Source of the DNA: Paulownia fortunei
Taxonomy: Eukaryota; Streptophyta; Magnoliopsida; Lamiales; Paulowniaceae
Direction of reading: 5' to 3'
Length of the DNA: 64,000 nt
Assembly (NCBI GenBank): GCA_019321725.1
Contig: CM033107.1
Span: forward strand, 27,324,157-27,388,156
A program made the translations under genes and the position numbers. The notes beneath the pieces are model-generated. The model saw only the letters and a list, made by a program, of their open reading frames with translations, was not told where the DNA came from and made no database searches. Positions 10,761 through 22,655 of the stretch are shown here, in pieces (the first letter of the stretch is position 1; every line of letters begins with the position of its first letter).

Positions 10761-11543
10761 ATCTGGCATCCAAATCTAATTACAATTGTATTCCTAAATA
10801 GATCGATTAACATTTTATAACACCCATGGAGGTGGGGGTGATGCCATGCTATAAATATTATTGCTTGCTTCATTTAGGTTAGTCATGCTACAATATCTAT
10901 TACTTATTCCTATTATTATTATCGTAGTCATTTACATATTACATGTACCTACACGCACATATATAAATACGTGTCTATATCTGTCTTAGCAATGCTTGTG
11001 TGTGTCAAAATGAAAGGTTAAAAGGTCAAAAACTAGGATGGATGCAAATAATCTATTTCTAATGTGATGTTTAAAATATTTTTTATTCGTTAACAAAAAT
11101 TTCAACTAAATATGTAAAATAAAAAAGTGATGCAAAATAATGAATATTTTTTAATATAATTTTATAAAATTGCATCAAATGTCCGAGGACTTTTGGGACG
11201 GCCGGCTCAGATCGAACCTCATTCCAAATCTGTTCAACTCTAAAATATCGAAACCCAAGACAGTATGGACAAATCCATCTCGTTGGCGCGGGTTTGAAAC
11301 GTCCGTTGGATCCATCGCTTTGCTATTCTATTTTTGCCGTCACCAGAAAAAGGGAGGAACTGCGGACAAAAGGGTGCAATTAAAGGGTGAGAAAAAGACG
11401 AGCATATAGGGATGCGAATGTTGGATTGATTGACGAATCGTCTCTACTAGAATCAATCACAAGCAGTGGGTGGGTGAATGATAAGTTATTAGGATATATG
11501 TTTATTGAATAGAGCATTTGGAGGGCGTAGGAGGAAAGAAGAA
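10761..11543 (+). other. Upstream region and leader of PECT1
   Basis: AT-rich intergenic DNA with a TATA-like tataattttataaaa near 11154-11168. The 79-codon open frame at 11170-11409 and a short in-frame extension upstream of ATG 11544 (from 11505) have no family similarity. I take this region as promoter plus 5' UTR. Confidence 0.4.
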
Positions 11544-14500
11544 ATGGGTTGGGAAGGGCAGAACGCCCTGCGGATTCCGGCATCATGGTTAATTGGTGGG
11601 CTGGTAATAGGAGTGTCGTTGCTGGGTTTCCGCTTTGCTTTGCCGCAGAATAATAATAAGAAGAAGAGGCCGATAAGGGTGTATATGGATGGGTGCTTCG
11701 ACATGATGCATTACGGCCATTGCAATGCCCTTCGCCAGGCCCGAGCCCTCGGCGACCAACTGGTCGTCGGTGTTGTCAGCGATGCCGAAATTACTGCCAA
11801 CAAAGGCCCTCCAGTTACTCCTCTTAACGAGAGGTCTGAGCTCTTCTCAGATTCCGTGATCCTTATACCTCCTTTCATTCCATATCCCTCTTTAATAAGT
11901 CCTGGCTGTATAATTTTTAGATGATTTGGTTTTATATCTATTCCCAATCTATTACAAGTCTCAAAAAACTTGACATTCCGTGCTTGCCTGATTTTGAGGT
12001 TCTTAAATACATTCTTGCTCTGTGCTTTGAGTGGTTTGAAACCCTGCATCAGCCAAGCACCGTAACTTGAAATTCATATGTTTATGCGACATATACTAGT
12101 TTGCCGGTGCTAGCAAAGGTCTGAATGGATACTATCGTTTGGGACCCTGAAGTGGAAAATTCATTTGACACAGCTGTGGCGCAGTGATTTTGTTTATTTG
12201 TTTGTGGTTCCTTCTGGCAACCTACCCCCAACCCACACACACACAAACCCAAAAAAAAAAAAAAAAATAAAAAAAATGGAGTGCCAAAAAAGTTTAGCAT
12301 GAGCAATCATAAGGTGTGAGCCAGGGTGTTTACTATGGTATATTACTTCTTACTTGTGCTCCATGGTTGGTTCAATTTTACAGTTATATTTTGATTACTT
12401 GGCTTTTCAAATACACATAAGCAGAGGAAGGTACATCCATTACTGTCCTGAAGTTTTCGTTTTATCCTAACTGGATCTATAAGTTAGATGTTTATTTATT
12501 TATTAATAATGCATTATCAGGTATTAATCTCTTCCCCTTTGTCCCATAGAGATTATTAATGAATTTCACTGGGTATTCTGCAGAAGACTGCAATGCAGCT
12601 TTTCCAAACAACTAACACATTCACTTCTTTGCTCTTAATTCTGCCATAGGATGATCATGGTTAGTGCTGTAAAATGGGTGGATGAAGTTATTCCTGATGC
12701 TCCCTATGCTATCACGGAAGATTTCATGAGAAAGCTATTTGATGAGTACAATATTGATTACATTATTCATGGGGATGACCCCTGCGTTCTTCCAGATGGG
12801 ACTGATGCTTATGCCCTTGCTAAGAAGGTTGGCCGTTATAAACAGATAAAGCGCACTGAAGGGGTATCAAGCACTGACATTGTTGGTCTGTACTTGCAAC
12901 TTTCGTCCACTTAACTGTATGTGATAGGAAAATTATGGCTTCCTCCTTTTAAAATTGTTGGTGTTATTTATTTGAGCACAGATTTAATGGTTAATTTTTA
13001 CACACTGTGGCATTTCATTAAAAAAATTTAATGGTCTTAGCTGTGTGTCGCATCATCAACAGTCAACCATTGGCACCTGTGTTAAGAAACAGAATTTATA
13101 ATTCTATTAGTTCTTGGATCAATTATTAAAGTAAAAGCTTTTACAGGTAAAGCATTAAAACCTGTTGTTGCATGCTCATTTTCTTGAAACTGAAATATTC
13201 ATTTGGTTATTTTGTATGCTAGGTCGTATGCTTCTCTGTGTTAGAGAGAGGTCAACTGGGGACAGCCATAACCACTCATCTCTGCAACGACAATTCAGCC
13301 ATGGTCACAGCCACAAATCTGAAGTTGGTGGCTCTGGTAGTGGAACACGGATATCTCATTTTCTACCTACGTCACGTAGGATTGTCCAATTCTCCAATGG
13401 CAAGGTACATATATCAATTTTGGGGAACTCACAGCTTATTTTAATAAGATTCCTTGCAAGCCAGCAATATATACTATTAAGTATTTGTTGAGTCCATATA
13501 TGGGGAGAAGTCCATCATTTAATTTTTTCCACCCCTCTTCTCTAGTTTGCTTACATGTGTGTTTTGTCTGTGTCTTGAATATGAACAAATGGGTGAATCA
13601 CCCTTGCACATGTTTGTTGTCAATGCATGTACCTCCGCCCCCTCAGCCCCTGCACAAGCACATGCTGTGATGACTTACATGTTGGATTAGGAACTTGTTT
13701 TGCTGAAAGGGACCGAGGAAATTGTATGAATGAGCATTTCATGCAACTTGTGGTTGATTATTGCAAGAACTAAGCTATCTGAAAAAAGACTACTCAAAAG
13801 TATAAAAGAAAAAAGCCTCATGAATAAAAATGTATGATATCTACCCTATTAGTTCGGGGTGATATTTCACCACTGAATCATAAGTTCATAAACTGGGTTG
13901 GTGGGGCACTATAATTGAAAAGGACTAACATAAAGTATCTGCATCCGTATCAATGTGAATTTTAAGGCTAAGTTGGGTCAAAGGACTCTGGTCATGGCTG
14001 TTTAAGCTCCAAATTTTGATCCCCCCACCCCAACCCCCCCCCACAAAAAAAAAAAAAGAAAAACAAAGGAAAAAAACAAAGAAAAACATTTGAGCTTATG
14101 AATTGGAGCATATAAATCTTAGCTTTATATACTTTTATACCAAATTTGCCTCTCCATTTTGACCTCATTCTGCATTCAATCCAAGCATTGGATTCTGCCT
14201 CATACGGCAGGTTGAGATACTGATATTTTTTGCTAATATTGCCGTATCTCCTGCATTTTATCCTATATCCAGTTTCAATGTGATCAATAACGGTATATAG
14301 ATATTTCAGTTGTCAAATACCTTTTTGAGATTTTTGTTCACATCTTTTAGGGGCCTGGACCTGATGCTCGTATAATTTACATAGATGGTGCATTTGATCT
14401 TTTCCACGCTGGACATGTGGAGGTGCGTGATGTTCTGTCTGGTTTTATTTAATTGGATTTATTAATTGAAATAATTTTACAGGAGGAAATTTATGGTCTC

Positions 14501-17500
14501 AGTGTATGCCTTGTTAGATTTTAATGTCTGTTACTTATGCATAATTATTCAAGTCCTTTTATTTCATGTTGCAATCTATATCGAATTATCTTGCAGTATT
14601 TATGAATATAAATTCTGATGAAAGTGTACTTCATTTGCCAATTTTTATGTTTGTTTACATTATGTGCTCTGTTTATTATTTGTTCGGTATATGTAGATTC
14701 TCAGGCTTGCCCGGGGGCTTGGTGATTTTCTTCTTGTTGGCATCCATACCGATCAAACTGTCAGGTGTGATCTTTATTATCAGCATTCACTAATGATCTT
14801 CCTTTTAACAAATTCACTTGTTTGTTCTATATCATTTGGTCTGAATTGGTTATGTTTTACACGTCAAAACTGGGTCATCCCATTCTGTAAAAATTAAGAC
14901 TATCCCTGGTGAACCCTTCTGAAAGTTAGCATATTATATAGGCTTTCAAAAGATGCTCTTTAATTCACATTTCCCCGTAATGACCTGTGATTGCTGATGT
15001 TTTATGCGTCTATAATGGACCAAGCTTTTATTTCTAACAATTTTCTCATACCATTTTATACCCATTTTTTTTTTGATGGAATAGTTAGTGGCTGGCCATA
15101 TTTCCAAAGTGAAGCATATTGCTGCCACAACAAGCTTTTTAAAATGACACGTTTACTCTTGTAGTAAAACCTTGCTAGGATTAAGAAAATGAAGAGTCCC
15201 TTCTTTTTTTTTTTTTGAGCATGGAACAAAGAATTTTATGAAAGAGAAATGGTGTAAAAAAACTTTGTGCCAAATATCACTGTAATACGTTAATCTATGA
15301 GAAGAGGAAGAAAGTAAGAGATACCAATTGTAGATTCGTCAACCTAAAATTAGTCATATCCTAAGCATAACCTTGAATCTATTACTTTTTTCTCAACATT
15401 CTTAACAAAGAAACGTGGAGGAAAATCTAAATATGCTCTGAAACACAGTTGAGCAATGCACATGAAGACTGGAGAAAAAACCCTTGAGTGACGATTTTTG
15501 GAAGGTTTAGTGAGTAAAGGCATGTAGAAGATTAAAAGGTGAAGAATGAAGAAGAAGCCCGGGACTGACGGGTGACAAATTATATGCACATCCCATTTAT
15601 AAATAAACCATCAAAAGGGAAAGAGAACTCTCTCATTTTTCTGTTTATGATATACTATTTAGACATAAAAGTTGTGTCGTGGCTGGCATGGTAGAGTTAT
15701 GAACTGGTCCATGTCATAGAAAGATGAAAAAGGAGAATGGTGGTGTTGGATCTCAAAGACTCAAGTGGGTGATTTTGCTTGCCTATTCACATTGTTAGAA
15801 ATCGGATGGGGATGAACTAGAGTATAAAAGAATAGCAGTTGTGATAGAGTTGATTGATATAAATGGTTCAATAAAAAGAGGGCAAATGTCCTTTTTAACA
15901 AAGTTTATCTAGTAGCAACATTATTGGAGCTCGCAGTATGGACAGCCTTTATGAGTTAAAAACTTTCTGATGGCAGCAATTTGTTGGTCAGAGCCAGACT
16001 TGTAACATATATTAATAGGTATTTTAAAGTCTAGAACTTTGTTCAAAGTGGTGTTCTGGAAGGATGTTTGACGGTCTCAATGAAGGAGAGGCTGACCTTA
16101 TATTTGCGAAGAATAACTGCCAACGCAATTTTAGAAATATACCTTTTCGTAACACTCCACTCCCCTCATGCTGGAGATTTGTATCATGACTTGTTCCAAA
16201 TTAATAAACTCTAGAGTTACCCAATGTATTTGCAAACAAATCAACTAATTTGATAGTGGAATTTTACACATGGGGACAAAGATTAACTTTTGAAACGATT
16301 TCCCCACCTAGTGGCAATCGACTCTTATATGATGTGTTATTTGTCCTCTCGTGAAACATTTGGTTTGAGGTGATTTAGACAGCTACTTTTTTATCACAAA
16401 TTAACTTGAGGGGATGCGGATGTTCAAATCAAAGTTCTTGCAATGTAAGTTTCACCCAAATCAGCAGTCATGGTGTGCGCCATGACTATGTTTTATATCT
16501 CAGCACTAGATTGAGAAACAATATTCTGCTTCTTATTCTTCCCTGTAATAGATCTTGTGTCACACACAACATCACATAATAACATATGTATACTGTACTG
16601 TCTAAGCGACCATTGTTTTGTGTAATAAACTTCTGCAAGGTGCTCCTTTCAGATTGCTCAAAATGTATACAACATCCCAATGACCAGAATGTGGTGAAAT
16701 TAGAAACAACCGGCCGGTTTAACTGGGAACCAGTGGTCAGTCTAGCTGTTTGGCTATAAATAACCAGAAATCTTGTTAAATCATTTTAACCGGTTAAAAC
16801 CGGATAAACTAGTAAGAACCGGAAAACCTGCTGGTCCTTAACTTGGTGTTTTTTTCATTTTTTTTTTCTGAGAAAGCTAAAACTTGGTATTTGATTATTT
16901 GGATTTTGGACTTTGTTAGATCTATTTTTTGGTTGATTATTTATTTTGGTATATAACAGTTATTCAATCACATTACTATTTTACATAATATAATAAGATA
17001 ATATAGTCAATTTTCATTAGATTGGTTGAACTAGCAATTGAAACGGTGACTAGTGACTGGCATCAAACCTGGTTCGGTTATGAAAACATTAATTAGAAAC
17101 TTGCTAACATTATCGAAAAAAGAAACTCTGGTCTAGTTATCAAGTGGTATTTGGATTAATAGAAGTATCAAAAATATTAGAACCTAGTATACCTATTCAA
17201 TAAAGAATTTATGTTTTTTTGAGATGAGACAAACATTGTCCAGAGTATGCAACTTCAATTCCCAAAATGTATATTAGTGGCCTTAAAACAAACATTGGAG
17301 ATTTTATTTAACAACCTTTGATTTCCCTCTATCATCCCCTTCAAAAATAATCATTAATATACACAAACAACTATGAGAATCTTATCAAATGAGGAATATG
17401 TGTAAAAGACTGAACAATCAGCAACACGTCTTTGCAGACAAAATTATTGCACAAGATTACAAGATGGCTGAACCTACTAAATCAAGCTCTAGGAGGTTGC

Positions 17501-20500
17501 TTTTCTCCAGATGAAGTACTTTTGACGAAGACACATTATCCTGGATTCCTCCTGAGCAGAAAATCCAAACTATGTGGTTACTCCAAAGTACATTCTTTAT
17601 CCAGGCACCATCCTAAGAAGGGATTTTGCACATTTAAATGATGTAAGTGCCAACCATAGGATGCTGCAAGAAACATTGACAGTTGAGAGACAGCAGTGTG
17701 AAGTTAGTGAAATGAGAAACTATTCTGGAGAACCCTAAAATTATCAGCAACACGTCTTTGCAGACAAAATTATTGCACAAGATTACAAGATGGCTGAACC
17801 TACTAAATCAAGCTCTAGGAGGTTGCTTTTCTCCAGATGAAGTACTTTTGACGATGACACATTATCATGGATTCCTCCTGAGCAGAAAATCCAAACTATG
17901 TGGTTACTCCAAAGTACATTCTTTATCCAGGCACCATCCTAAGAAGGGATTTTGCACATTTAAATGATGTAAGTGCCAACCATAGGATGCTGCAAGAAAC
18001 ATTGACAGTTGAGAGACAGCATGTGAAGTTAGTGAAATGAGAAACTATTCTGGAGAACCCTAAAATTAATGTTGCTTATACACTTAATGGCTCAGGTCTG
18101 GGGCTGGTTTGACTAACCGTAACACGACCTGAACCCGGCTGGTGCCTTTATTAAACCTGTATCCCGCACTGTACCCTGTTTAGTCAACCCCATTCTGTCC
18201 CAAATGGGGCGGGTCTGGGCCGGGCACTTTTTACCTACACCCCATTGTCATCCCCAATTGTGGGCTACAAGTTTATTTGTATTTGCAGTTGTGAAGTTGT
18301 ATTTGTATATGTGAGTGTCTGAGTGGCTGTTGGTGTGGAGTAGAGCGGCGACATAGAATTTATAGTAATGTTTGGGCGAGTGGGGACTGAGGAGTGAACC
18401 TGATTGATTTTTTGGACAAAATCCTTGCTCTTTTATTTACTGTGGGCCAAAAATACTGGCCGTATCAATTTTTTGCCATTGCAAATTTAAATTATCTCAA
18501 TGGAGCATGGAAATTGATTTATTGCCTTTAATTGAAACAAATTAATATACATATTGCAAACTAAAAATCCCTATACTCATGAGTGTTATGTTTACACACG
18601 TTATATATACATATATCTCACAGAGCTGTATCCCAGCTGTGTCTTATCCTATATTATCAAGAATTGTCATATACTGTATCCACACCATGTCATATCAGTA
18701 TCTGTGCAACATATATAGCTTGCTCAACTTTAAGAGTTTCAACATTGCCGTTAAAGTCAAACTATATCGCTTTTCATAGTCCGTTGGTTCAAAACAGTAA
18801 TTATTTCCTACTCTTTTAGTATGATTTTGGTAGTTGTGAGCTCAACTAACAAGACGGATGGTATTGTATTTACAAAGTTTTGGGGCAGATTGACATTTTT
18901 CAGTATGATGTCTATTGCAGTTCAAATAGAGGAGCTCACCGTCCAATTATGAATCTTCACGAAAGAAGCTTGAGTGTTTTGGCTTGTCAATATGCAGATG
19001 AGGTAATAATTGGTGCTCCATGGGAGGTGTCGAAAGATATGGTGAGTGTGAATTGACATGATTTTGCTAGTTAGTATTCTACATGAATATATTTTTGCCC
19101 TCCCGTGTATGATGATGATTTAAGGTTAATAAGAGATAAAAGAGATAGTTATCAGAAGAAAACATAGAATGTGGCTAATAGTAGATAGTTGGCACCCATC
19201 ATTAATGCATGATATCTGAAAAAGAACTTTAACTCTGTTGTTCTTACCATTTACTTCTTGGGTTAAAAGAACTTTATCACCCCTTTGGTATTGAAAAATA
19301 GCTGATTGGTTCCTGTAGTTCTGAATGAGCAAATAGTTGCCTTATAGTTTTTTAAACTAGGCACTAAGCATTCTCCTGTTGAAACCTAACTAAATGGTAA
19401 GCACAAGATTGCTGCTTTATCTGCACTCTTTTTTCTTAAACTGTTTAATGTTGCCCTTTAGAAATAGGCGAGGTCCAAAAGGAATTCTGATATGGTGGTG
19501 CATGGGGCGAAAATGATTTCAAATTTCTTTTAAAATTTTCTCATTTACTGTTTATGGCCACTAGACAATTGAAAATGATTTCAATCGTCCTTTTTTTGAG
19601 TAAGCTGGATTGTTAAGGATCATCATAATTTGATACCAGCAATTCCCGGCTGTTGCAATATGTAATTTGGTATTTTACTTTGACATTTAATTCTCACTTG
19701 CATCCTACTGTGAATGCTTCAGACCACAATATTTAAATGAACGTTTTGATGTTATCATTGAGGACATGCTTCCTTGTCATTTCAGTATGGTGAAAAAATA
19801 TGTAGTGATTTAATATGAGCAGCAGTATCTGCATGCTGTCTTATGGTTTTTTGAAGCATGATGACGTACACAAATCTAAGTGAGGAAAATAATGATCCGT
19901 GTATGTTGAATTTAACACATTGAAAGCTGTTGATCTTGCTTACCTCTTTGATTCACTATATGAAATAAGTTTTGAGTTTTACTAATGTTTGGTTTTCATG
20001 TCTTGGATTACACTGCCATGAATGAAAACAAATGCTTTAATAGGTATCATCCTTTTTGGTTAAAATCAAGCATTGCCAAATGTGTTGTGTACTTTTTATT
20101 TCTATCGCATTTGTAATTCTTATTGCTGCAGATAACAACCTTCAATATCTCTCTGGTTGTGCATGGAACTGTGGCTGAGGATAATGATTTTCTGAAGGTA
20201 TACAGGTTAACAATCTCGGGACATGTATCTATTAGCTACCAAATGGTTACTTAGATTTACTGATTTTGTGGGAGATGCTGAAGTTACCAAACGGTTACTT
20301 ACATTTGCTAAGTTTGTAGGAGAAGCGGAAGTCTCCAAATGGTAGCTTACATTTGCTAATTTTGTAGGAGAAGCAGAATCCATATGCTATTCCAATCAGC
20401 TTGGGTATCTTTAAGCTATTGGAAAGTCCTCTGGACATTACAACTAGCATGATAATCAGGAGGATCGTATCAAATCATGAGGCATACCAGGTTTCACCTC

Positions 20501-20686
20501 TGTTATTGTTTTAAGAGTTGAAAGAGCTTTTCATGAATTAGTGATCTCTTCAGTTATGCACCTTTACTTTGAGTATATTGGATAAAAAACTGGACTAAAG
20601 TTGCTCTTGTGCAGAAACGAAATGAGAGAAAGGCTGAAAGTGAGAGAAGGTATTATGAAGATAAAACTTATGTGTCAGGTGATTGA
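11544..20686 (+). CDS. PECT1: Ethanolamine-phosphate cytidylyltransferase (spliced, 9 coding exons)
   Basis: This enzyme makes CDP-ethanolamine from CTP and phosphoethanolamine, the control step of phosphatidylethanolamine synthesis; plant forms sit on the mitochondrial outer membrane. Exons by splice signals and frame: 11544-11833, 12650-12885, 13223-13404, 14351-14422, 14697-14764, 18921-19041, 20132-20197, 20368-20490, 20615-20686. They sum to 1230 nt, 409 residues, close to the about 420 of Arabidopsis PECT1. A hydrophobic anchor (about 14-33) precedes two cytidylyltransferase domains: the first with MDGCFDMMHYGH (HYGH 56-59) and RTEGVSSTDIVG (165-176), the second with DGAFDLFHAGH (HAGH 255-258) and the family ending in VSGD. 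Introns 1 and 2 use GTCTG-type donors. Intron 5 (14765-18920) is enlarged by transposon debris. The exon 8 acceptor lies in a 48-bp repeat with a decoy site. All exons join in frame with no defect seen. Confidence 0.95.
15793..16154 (-). mobile_element. Candidate copia LTR in PECT1 intron 5
   Basis: On the minus strand the copia coding relic ends at about 16170 with a purine-rich tract (gaggggagtggag) followed at once by TGTTACG, the usual start of a Ty1-copia LTR. The matching end TTTCTAACA reads out at 15793. This gives a 362-bp LTR bounded by TGTTA...TAACA. No second LTR or target-site duplication was found, so the left limit is tentative. Confidence 0.4.
16155..16697 (-). mobile_element. 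Ty1-copia RNase H and 3'-end relic
   Basis: Minus-strand translation, with frameshifts, gives in order: TRSITGKNKKQNIVSQSSAE and VMAHTMTADLGETYI, then FEHPHPLKLICDKKVAV, then FHERTN, then a ..FVCK..L tail and the terminal GGV-like SMRGVE. These are the RNase H and C-terminal landmarks of copia polyproteins (SKKQ..VA.SSAEAEYRA, CDN..A, HERTKHIEVDCH, ADIFTK). Several stops show it is dead. It sits antisense inside intron 5 of PECT1. Confidence 0.75.
16698..17100. mobile_element. Small DNA-transposon-like insertion with 10-bp flanking repeat
   Basis: The word aattagaaac occurs at 16698-16707 and again at 17091-17100, bracketing 383 bp. The ends are G+C richer (aaccggccggtttaactgg on the left; caaacctggttcggttatga on the right, which reads aaccgaaccaggttt on the other strand) and the middle is AT-rich. 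The flanking repeat includes an 8-bp word as made by hAT-type transposases. The insertion separates the RNase H relic from the RT relic of one copia element. Confidence 0.5.
17417..18067 (-). mobile_element. Tandemly duplicated Ty1-copia reverse-transcriptase fragment
   Basis: Two adjacent copies, 17417-17742 and 17743-18067, are identical except for about two substitutions and one or two single-base indels. Each encodes on the minus strand AASYGWHLHHLNVQNPFLGW, then LDKECTLE, then KQPPRA, stop, FSRFSHLV. These match the copia RT landmarks (A..YGW.LHQLDVKNAFLHG..EEVYMEQP, KQ.PRAWF..FS). Stops replace conserved W and Q. The order RT then RNase H on the minus strand agrees with one element spanning about 16.15-18.07 kb. 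The + strand 69-codon open frames here are shadows. Confidence 0.75.
20235..20378 (+). repeat. 48-bp repeat in three copies across the PECT1 exon 8 acceptor
   Basis: Three imperfect direct copies of a 48-bp unit run from about 20235, 20283 and 20331. The last covers the true 3' splice site (tttgtag before 20368) and the start of exon 8. The middle copy keeps an equally good tttgtag at 20313-20319 followed by GAGAAG, as at the real exon. The first has tttgtgg and is no acceptor. Confidence 0.85.
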
Positions 20687-20860
20687 TTGGCTTTAGACTC
20701 TTGAAGGTAAATGTATGAAACCTATACTTATGCCAGTTGTAGTATATTTTAGCAGGTGGTTATGGGTCTAATTTTATTTTCAGGTTGCAGAGGACTTGGT
20801 GACTTGATGCTTTGTGAACATTCTAAAGATAATAAAGAGGATTGTCTCACTATTAAGTTT
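20687..20860 (+). other. PECT1 3' UTR with probable intron and poly(A) signal
   Basis: After the TGA at 20684-20686, gaag/gtaaatg at 20707 and ttttcag ending at 20783 would define a 77-bp 3' UTR intron. Its junction lies only about 20 nt past the stop, too close to trigger nonsense-mediated decay under the usual rule. AATAAA follows at 20831-20836. Confidence 0.5.
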
Positions 20861-21544
20861 TCTGTATTTGTTTTTAAATTTGGATTTATGTTAGAAGCTC
20901 TAGATTGAAAAAAGCATTACCATGATACTAAGCAGATGATAGTCTATTTAACTTTTCATTATTTCCTTAGAAGTATGCCTTGATATGTAAGTTTAGAGAT
21001 GAACAAAATTAGCAGCAGTTAGTTTGCAGCAAAATAGGAAGAGCAAAAAGATGACTATTCAAAATTTTGCTTTGTTAAGAAGCACCTTTTGTTGTGCCTG
21101 TGTTTGTGTTCTATTTATGTATTTGTTTATCAATTTTAGTTATTCATATTGCTGTTTGCCTTCTGTTTAATTATTTCTGTTGCTCTTTTTTATTTTTATT
21201 TTTTTGGTTTTTCTTACTGATTTGTGATTAAAGCTAATCTGTTTGCATCAATGTTGGAAAAATTGAACTGGTGCATACTCCACACTGTGTGATCTGGGAG
21301 TCAGGTGAAGGGATGATAATTAGGGTTGAGGGAGGAGAGATGGAGAGAAAAAACAAAAAAAAAGGGAGATGAGAGGCTGAGGAGTTGGTAAAGCCGTGAG
21401 AAGAGTGATGACATGCTGGATAATTTAACTAAGCTATCAAGTAAGCTTTTTTGTATTTTTAATTTTTGAAGAACAGAGCAGTAGTTTTTTTAAAAGGAAA
21501 TAGCTTCAGCTTGAATCATTACACACTGATATTTTCATGGATGA
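20861..21544. other. Intergenic DNA, nothing recognised
   Basis: T-rich sequence followed by a purine-rich patch near 21300-21385. No open frame of substance on either strand. Confidence 0.4.
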
Positions 21545-22265
21545 TATCTTGACCATCCAGATCAGGTGTGGCACTTCTAGCTAGGACATGAGCTAACAAG
21601 TGAATTTTATACATGAAGCAGAGCTTCAACATACTGAATTATGGGGCCTATAGGGGGAAGATCACTATCCTTGAGATTGATCTTGTTAATAACTTGGGTA
21701 CAGTCTTCTTCAAGTATGATGTTGTTCCAAACCTTACGCACGTTCCATTGCTGTTAGTGCTTCGACAGCCTGGATAATTCGAGTGCTCAATGCAATACAA
21801 CACCCATTTGAGTTCCCTGCTGTCACTCTAGCACCACCACCTCTGCTATTTTGAACGCCTGTCAAAATTTATATTTGTAACATTTGAAGGAGGTTTTATC
21901 CATCCAGTACGTAAATCTACTTCTCTACCATTTGATGGATGTTTGGAGGCCTCGGTGAATGCTGCAAGGAAATTTGTAGCAAAACAAGTCGTACACCTGA
22001 CTGCACTGAGACATTCTCCAAGGAAATTTGTAGCGAAACAAGTCTTACACCTAGCTGCATTGAGACATTCTCTGTCATGCTTTCCAAGGTTTGTTGCAGT
22101 AGGTAAACACATTCTTTCGTACCTTCCATGCAAACACTTCAAATATATTTGGGATGATGCCTTTCCATATGAACTTCCAATTACTGCTGCCAGTTGCATT
22201 GCTATTTTCCAGGAACAAAGGCTTGCTATAGCAACTCAGACTTCCAGGTCCCTGTATCTGAGTCA
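21545..22265 (-). mobile_element. LINE ORF2 C-terminal relic (zinc-knuckle and RNase H)
   Basis: Minus strand, from 22265 down: WKFIWKGIIPNIFEVFAWKV followed by CNKP, matching the start of the plant LINE zf-RVT domain (WK.IW....P.K...F.W), then a cysteine-rich stretch with two CKTCFA or CTTCFA copies. Below 21840: GGARVTAGNSNGCCIALSTR and VEALTAMERA, then in another frame VWNNIILEEDCTQVINKINL and GPIIQYVEALL, the RNase H-like domain (A..R...G....A..S, EALA...A, .E.DC..V). Frameshifts and stops are present. Orientation is opposite to the LINE pieces at 10 kb and 62 kb. Confidence 0.65.
21966..22073 (-). repeat. 54-bp tandem duplication inside the LINE zinc-knuckle relic
   Basis: Two copies, 21966-22019 and 22020-22073, each start aaggaaatttgtagc and end gagacattct. 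They differ at about six positions. The unit is 18 codons, so both strands keep frame through it, which explains the open frames seen there. It duplicates the cysteine-containing part of the zf-RVT relic. Confidence 0.85.
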
Positions 22266-22529
22266 ATTAATTCCTCCACCAACGTTCCTTCAGTAAGGTT
22301 ATTCAGTGGAGCCAACAGTAACTATCCCTGTGGCTGTGCTCTCAGCCCAGGCCACTGATTGCTCGTCGTGCGAGCCTCCCACTGGGGGCCAATATGCCAA
22401 AATTGAGAAAACTATGAAAAAGAAACAAAAAGCAAACAAATAGTGGCGTGCTGAAGGTAGTGTTGAAGGAACAAATGCAGCAAGAGTATGCATGCAAAAG
22501 ATGATGGGAAAAACAACAAGAGAGTATTG

Positions 22530-22655
22530 ATTCATGTGATATAAATGCCATTGACGAATTGATGAAGCTACAGTAAGAGTACGAACAAAGGTCATTTTTG
22601 CAATATAAGCAAAAGTATCCTCATAATCCATACTATATTGTTTTTCAGTAGTGAG
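22530..22655 (-). mobile_element. Short Ty1-copia reverse-transcriptase fragment
   Basis: Minus-strand translation reads TTEKQYSMDYEDTFAYIAKM then TFVRTLTVASSIRQWHLYHM, which matches the N-terminal part of the copia RT domain (DYEETFAPVAKM..VR.L...A...W.LHQMDV). Similarity stops abruptly after about 40 residues. A dead fragment next to the LINE relic. Confidence 0.7.

Noticed and set aside
11505..11543. Upstream in-frame ATG as the start of PECT1
   Set aside because: The 13 added residues (MNRAFGGRRRKEE) are not like the family start, while MGWE at 11544 resembles the known MVWE-type N-terminus as I recall it.
12240..12280. Poly(A) tract after a CA-rich run as a retroposed gene end
   Set aside because: It is inside PECT1 intron 1 with no upstream retrogene or SINE-like sequence; treated as a simple repeat.
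17432..17967. Plus-strand pair of identical 69-codon open frames as a tandem gene
   Set aside because: They are antisense to a duplicated copia RT fragment; the minus strand carries the recognisable family motifs.
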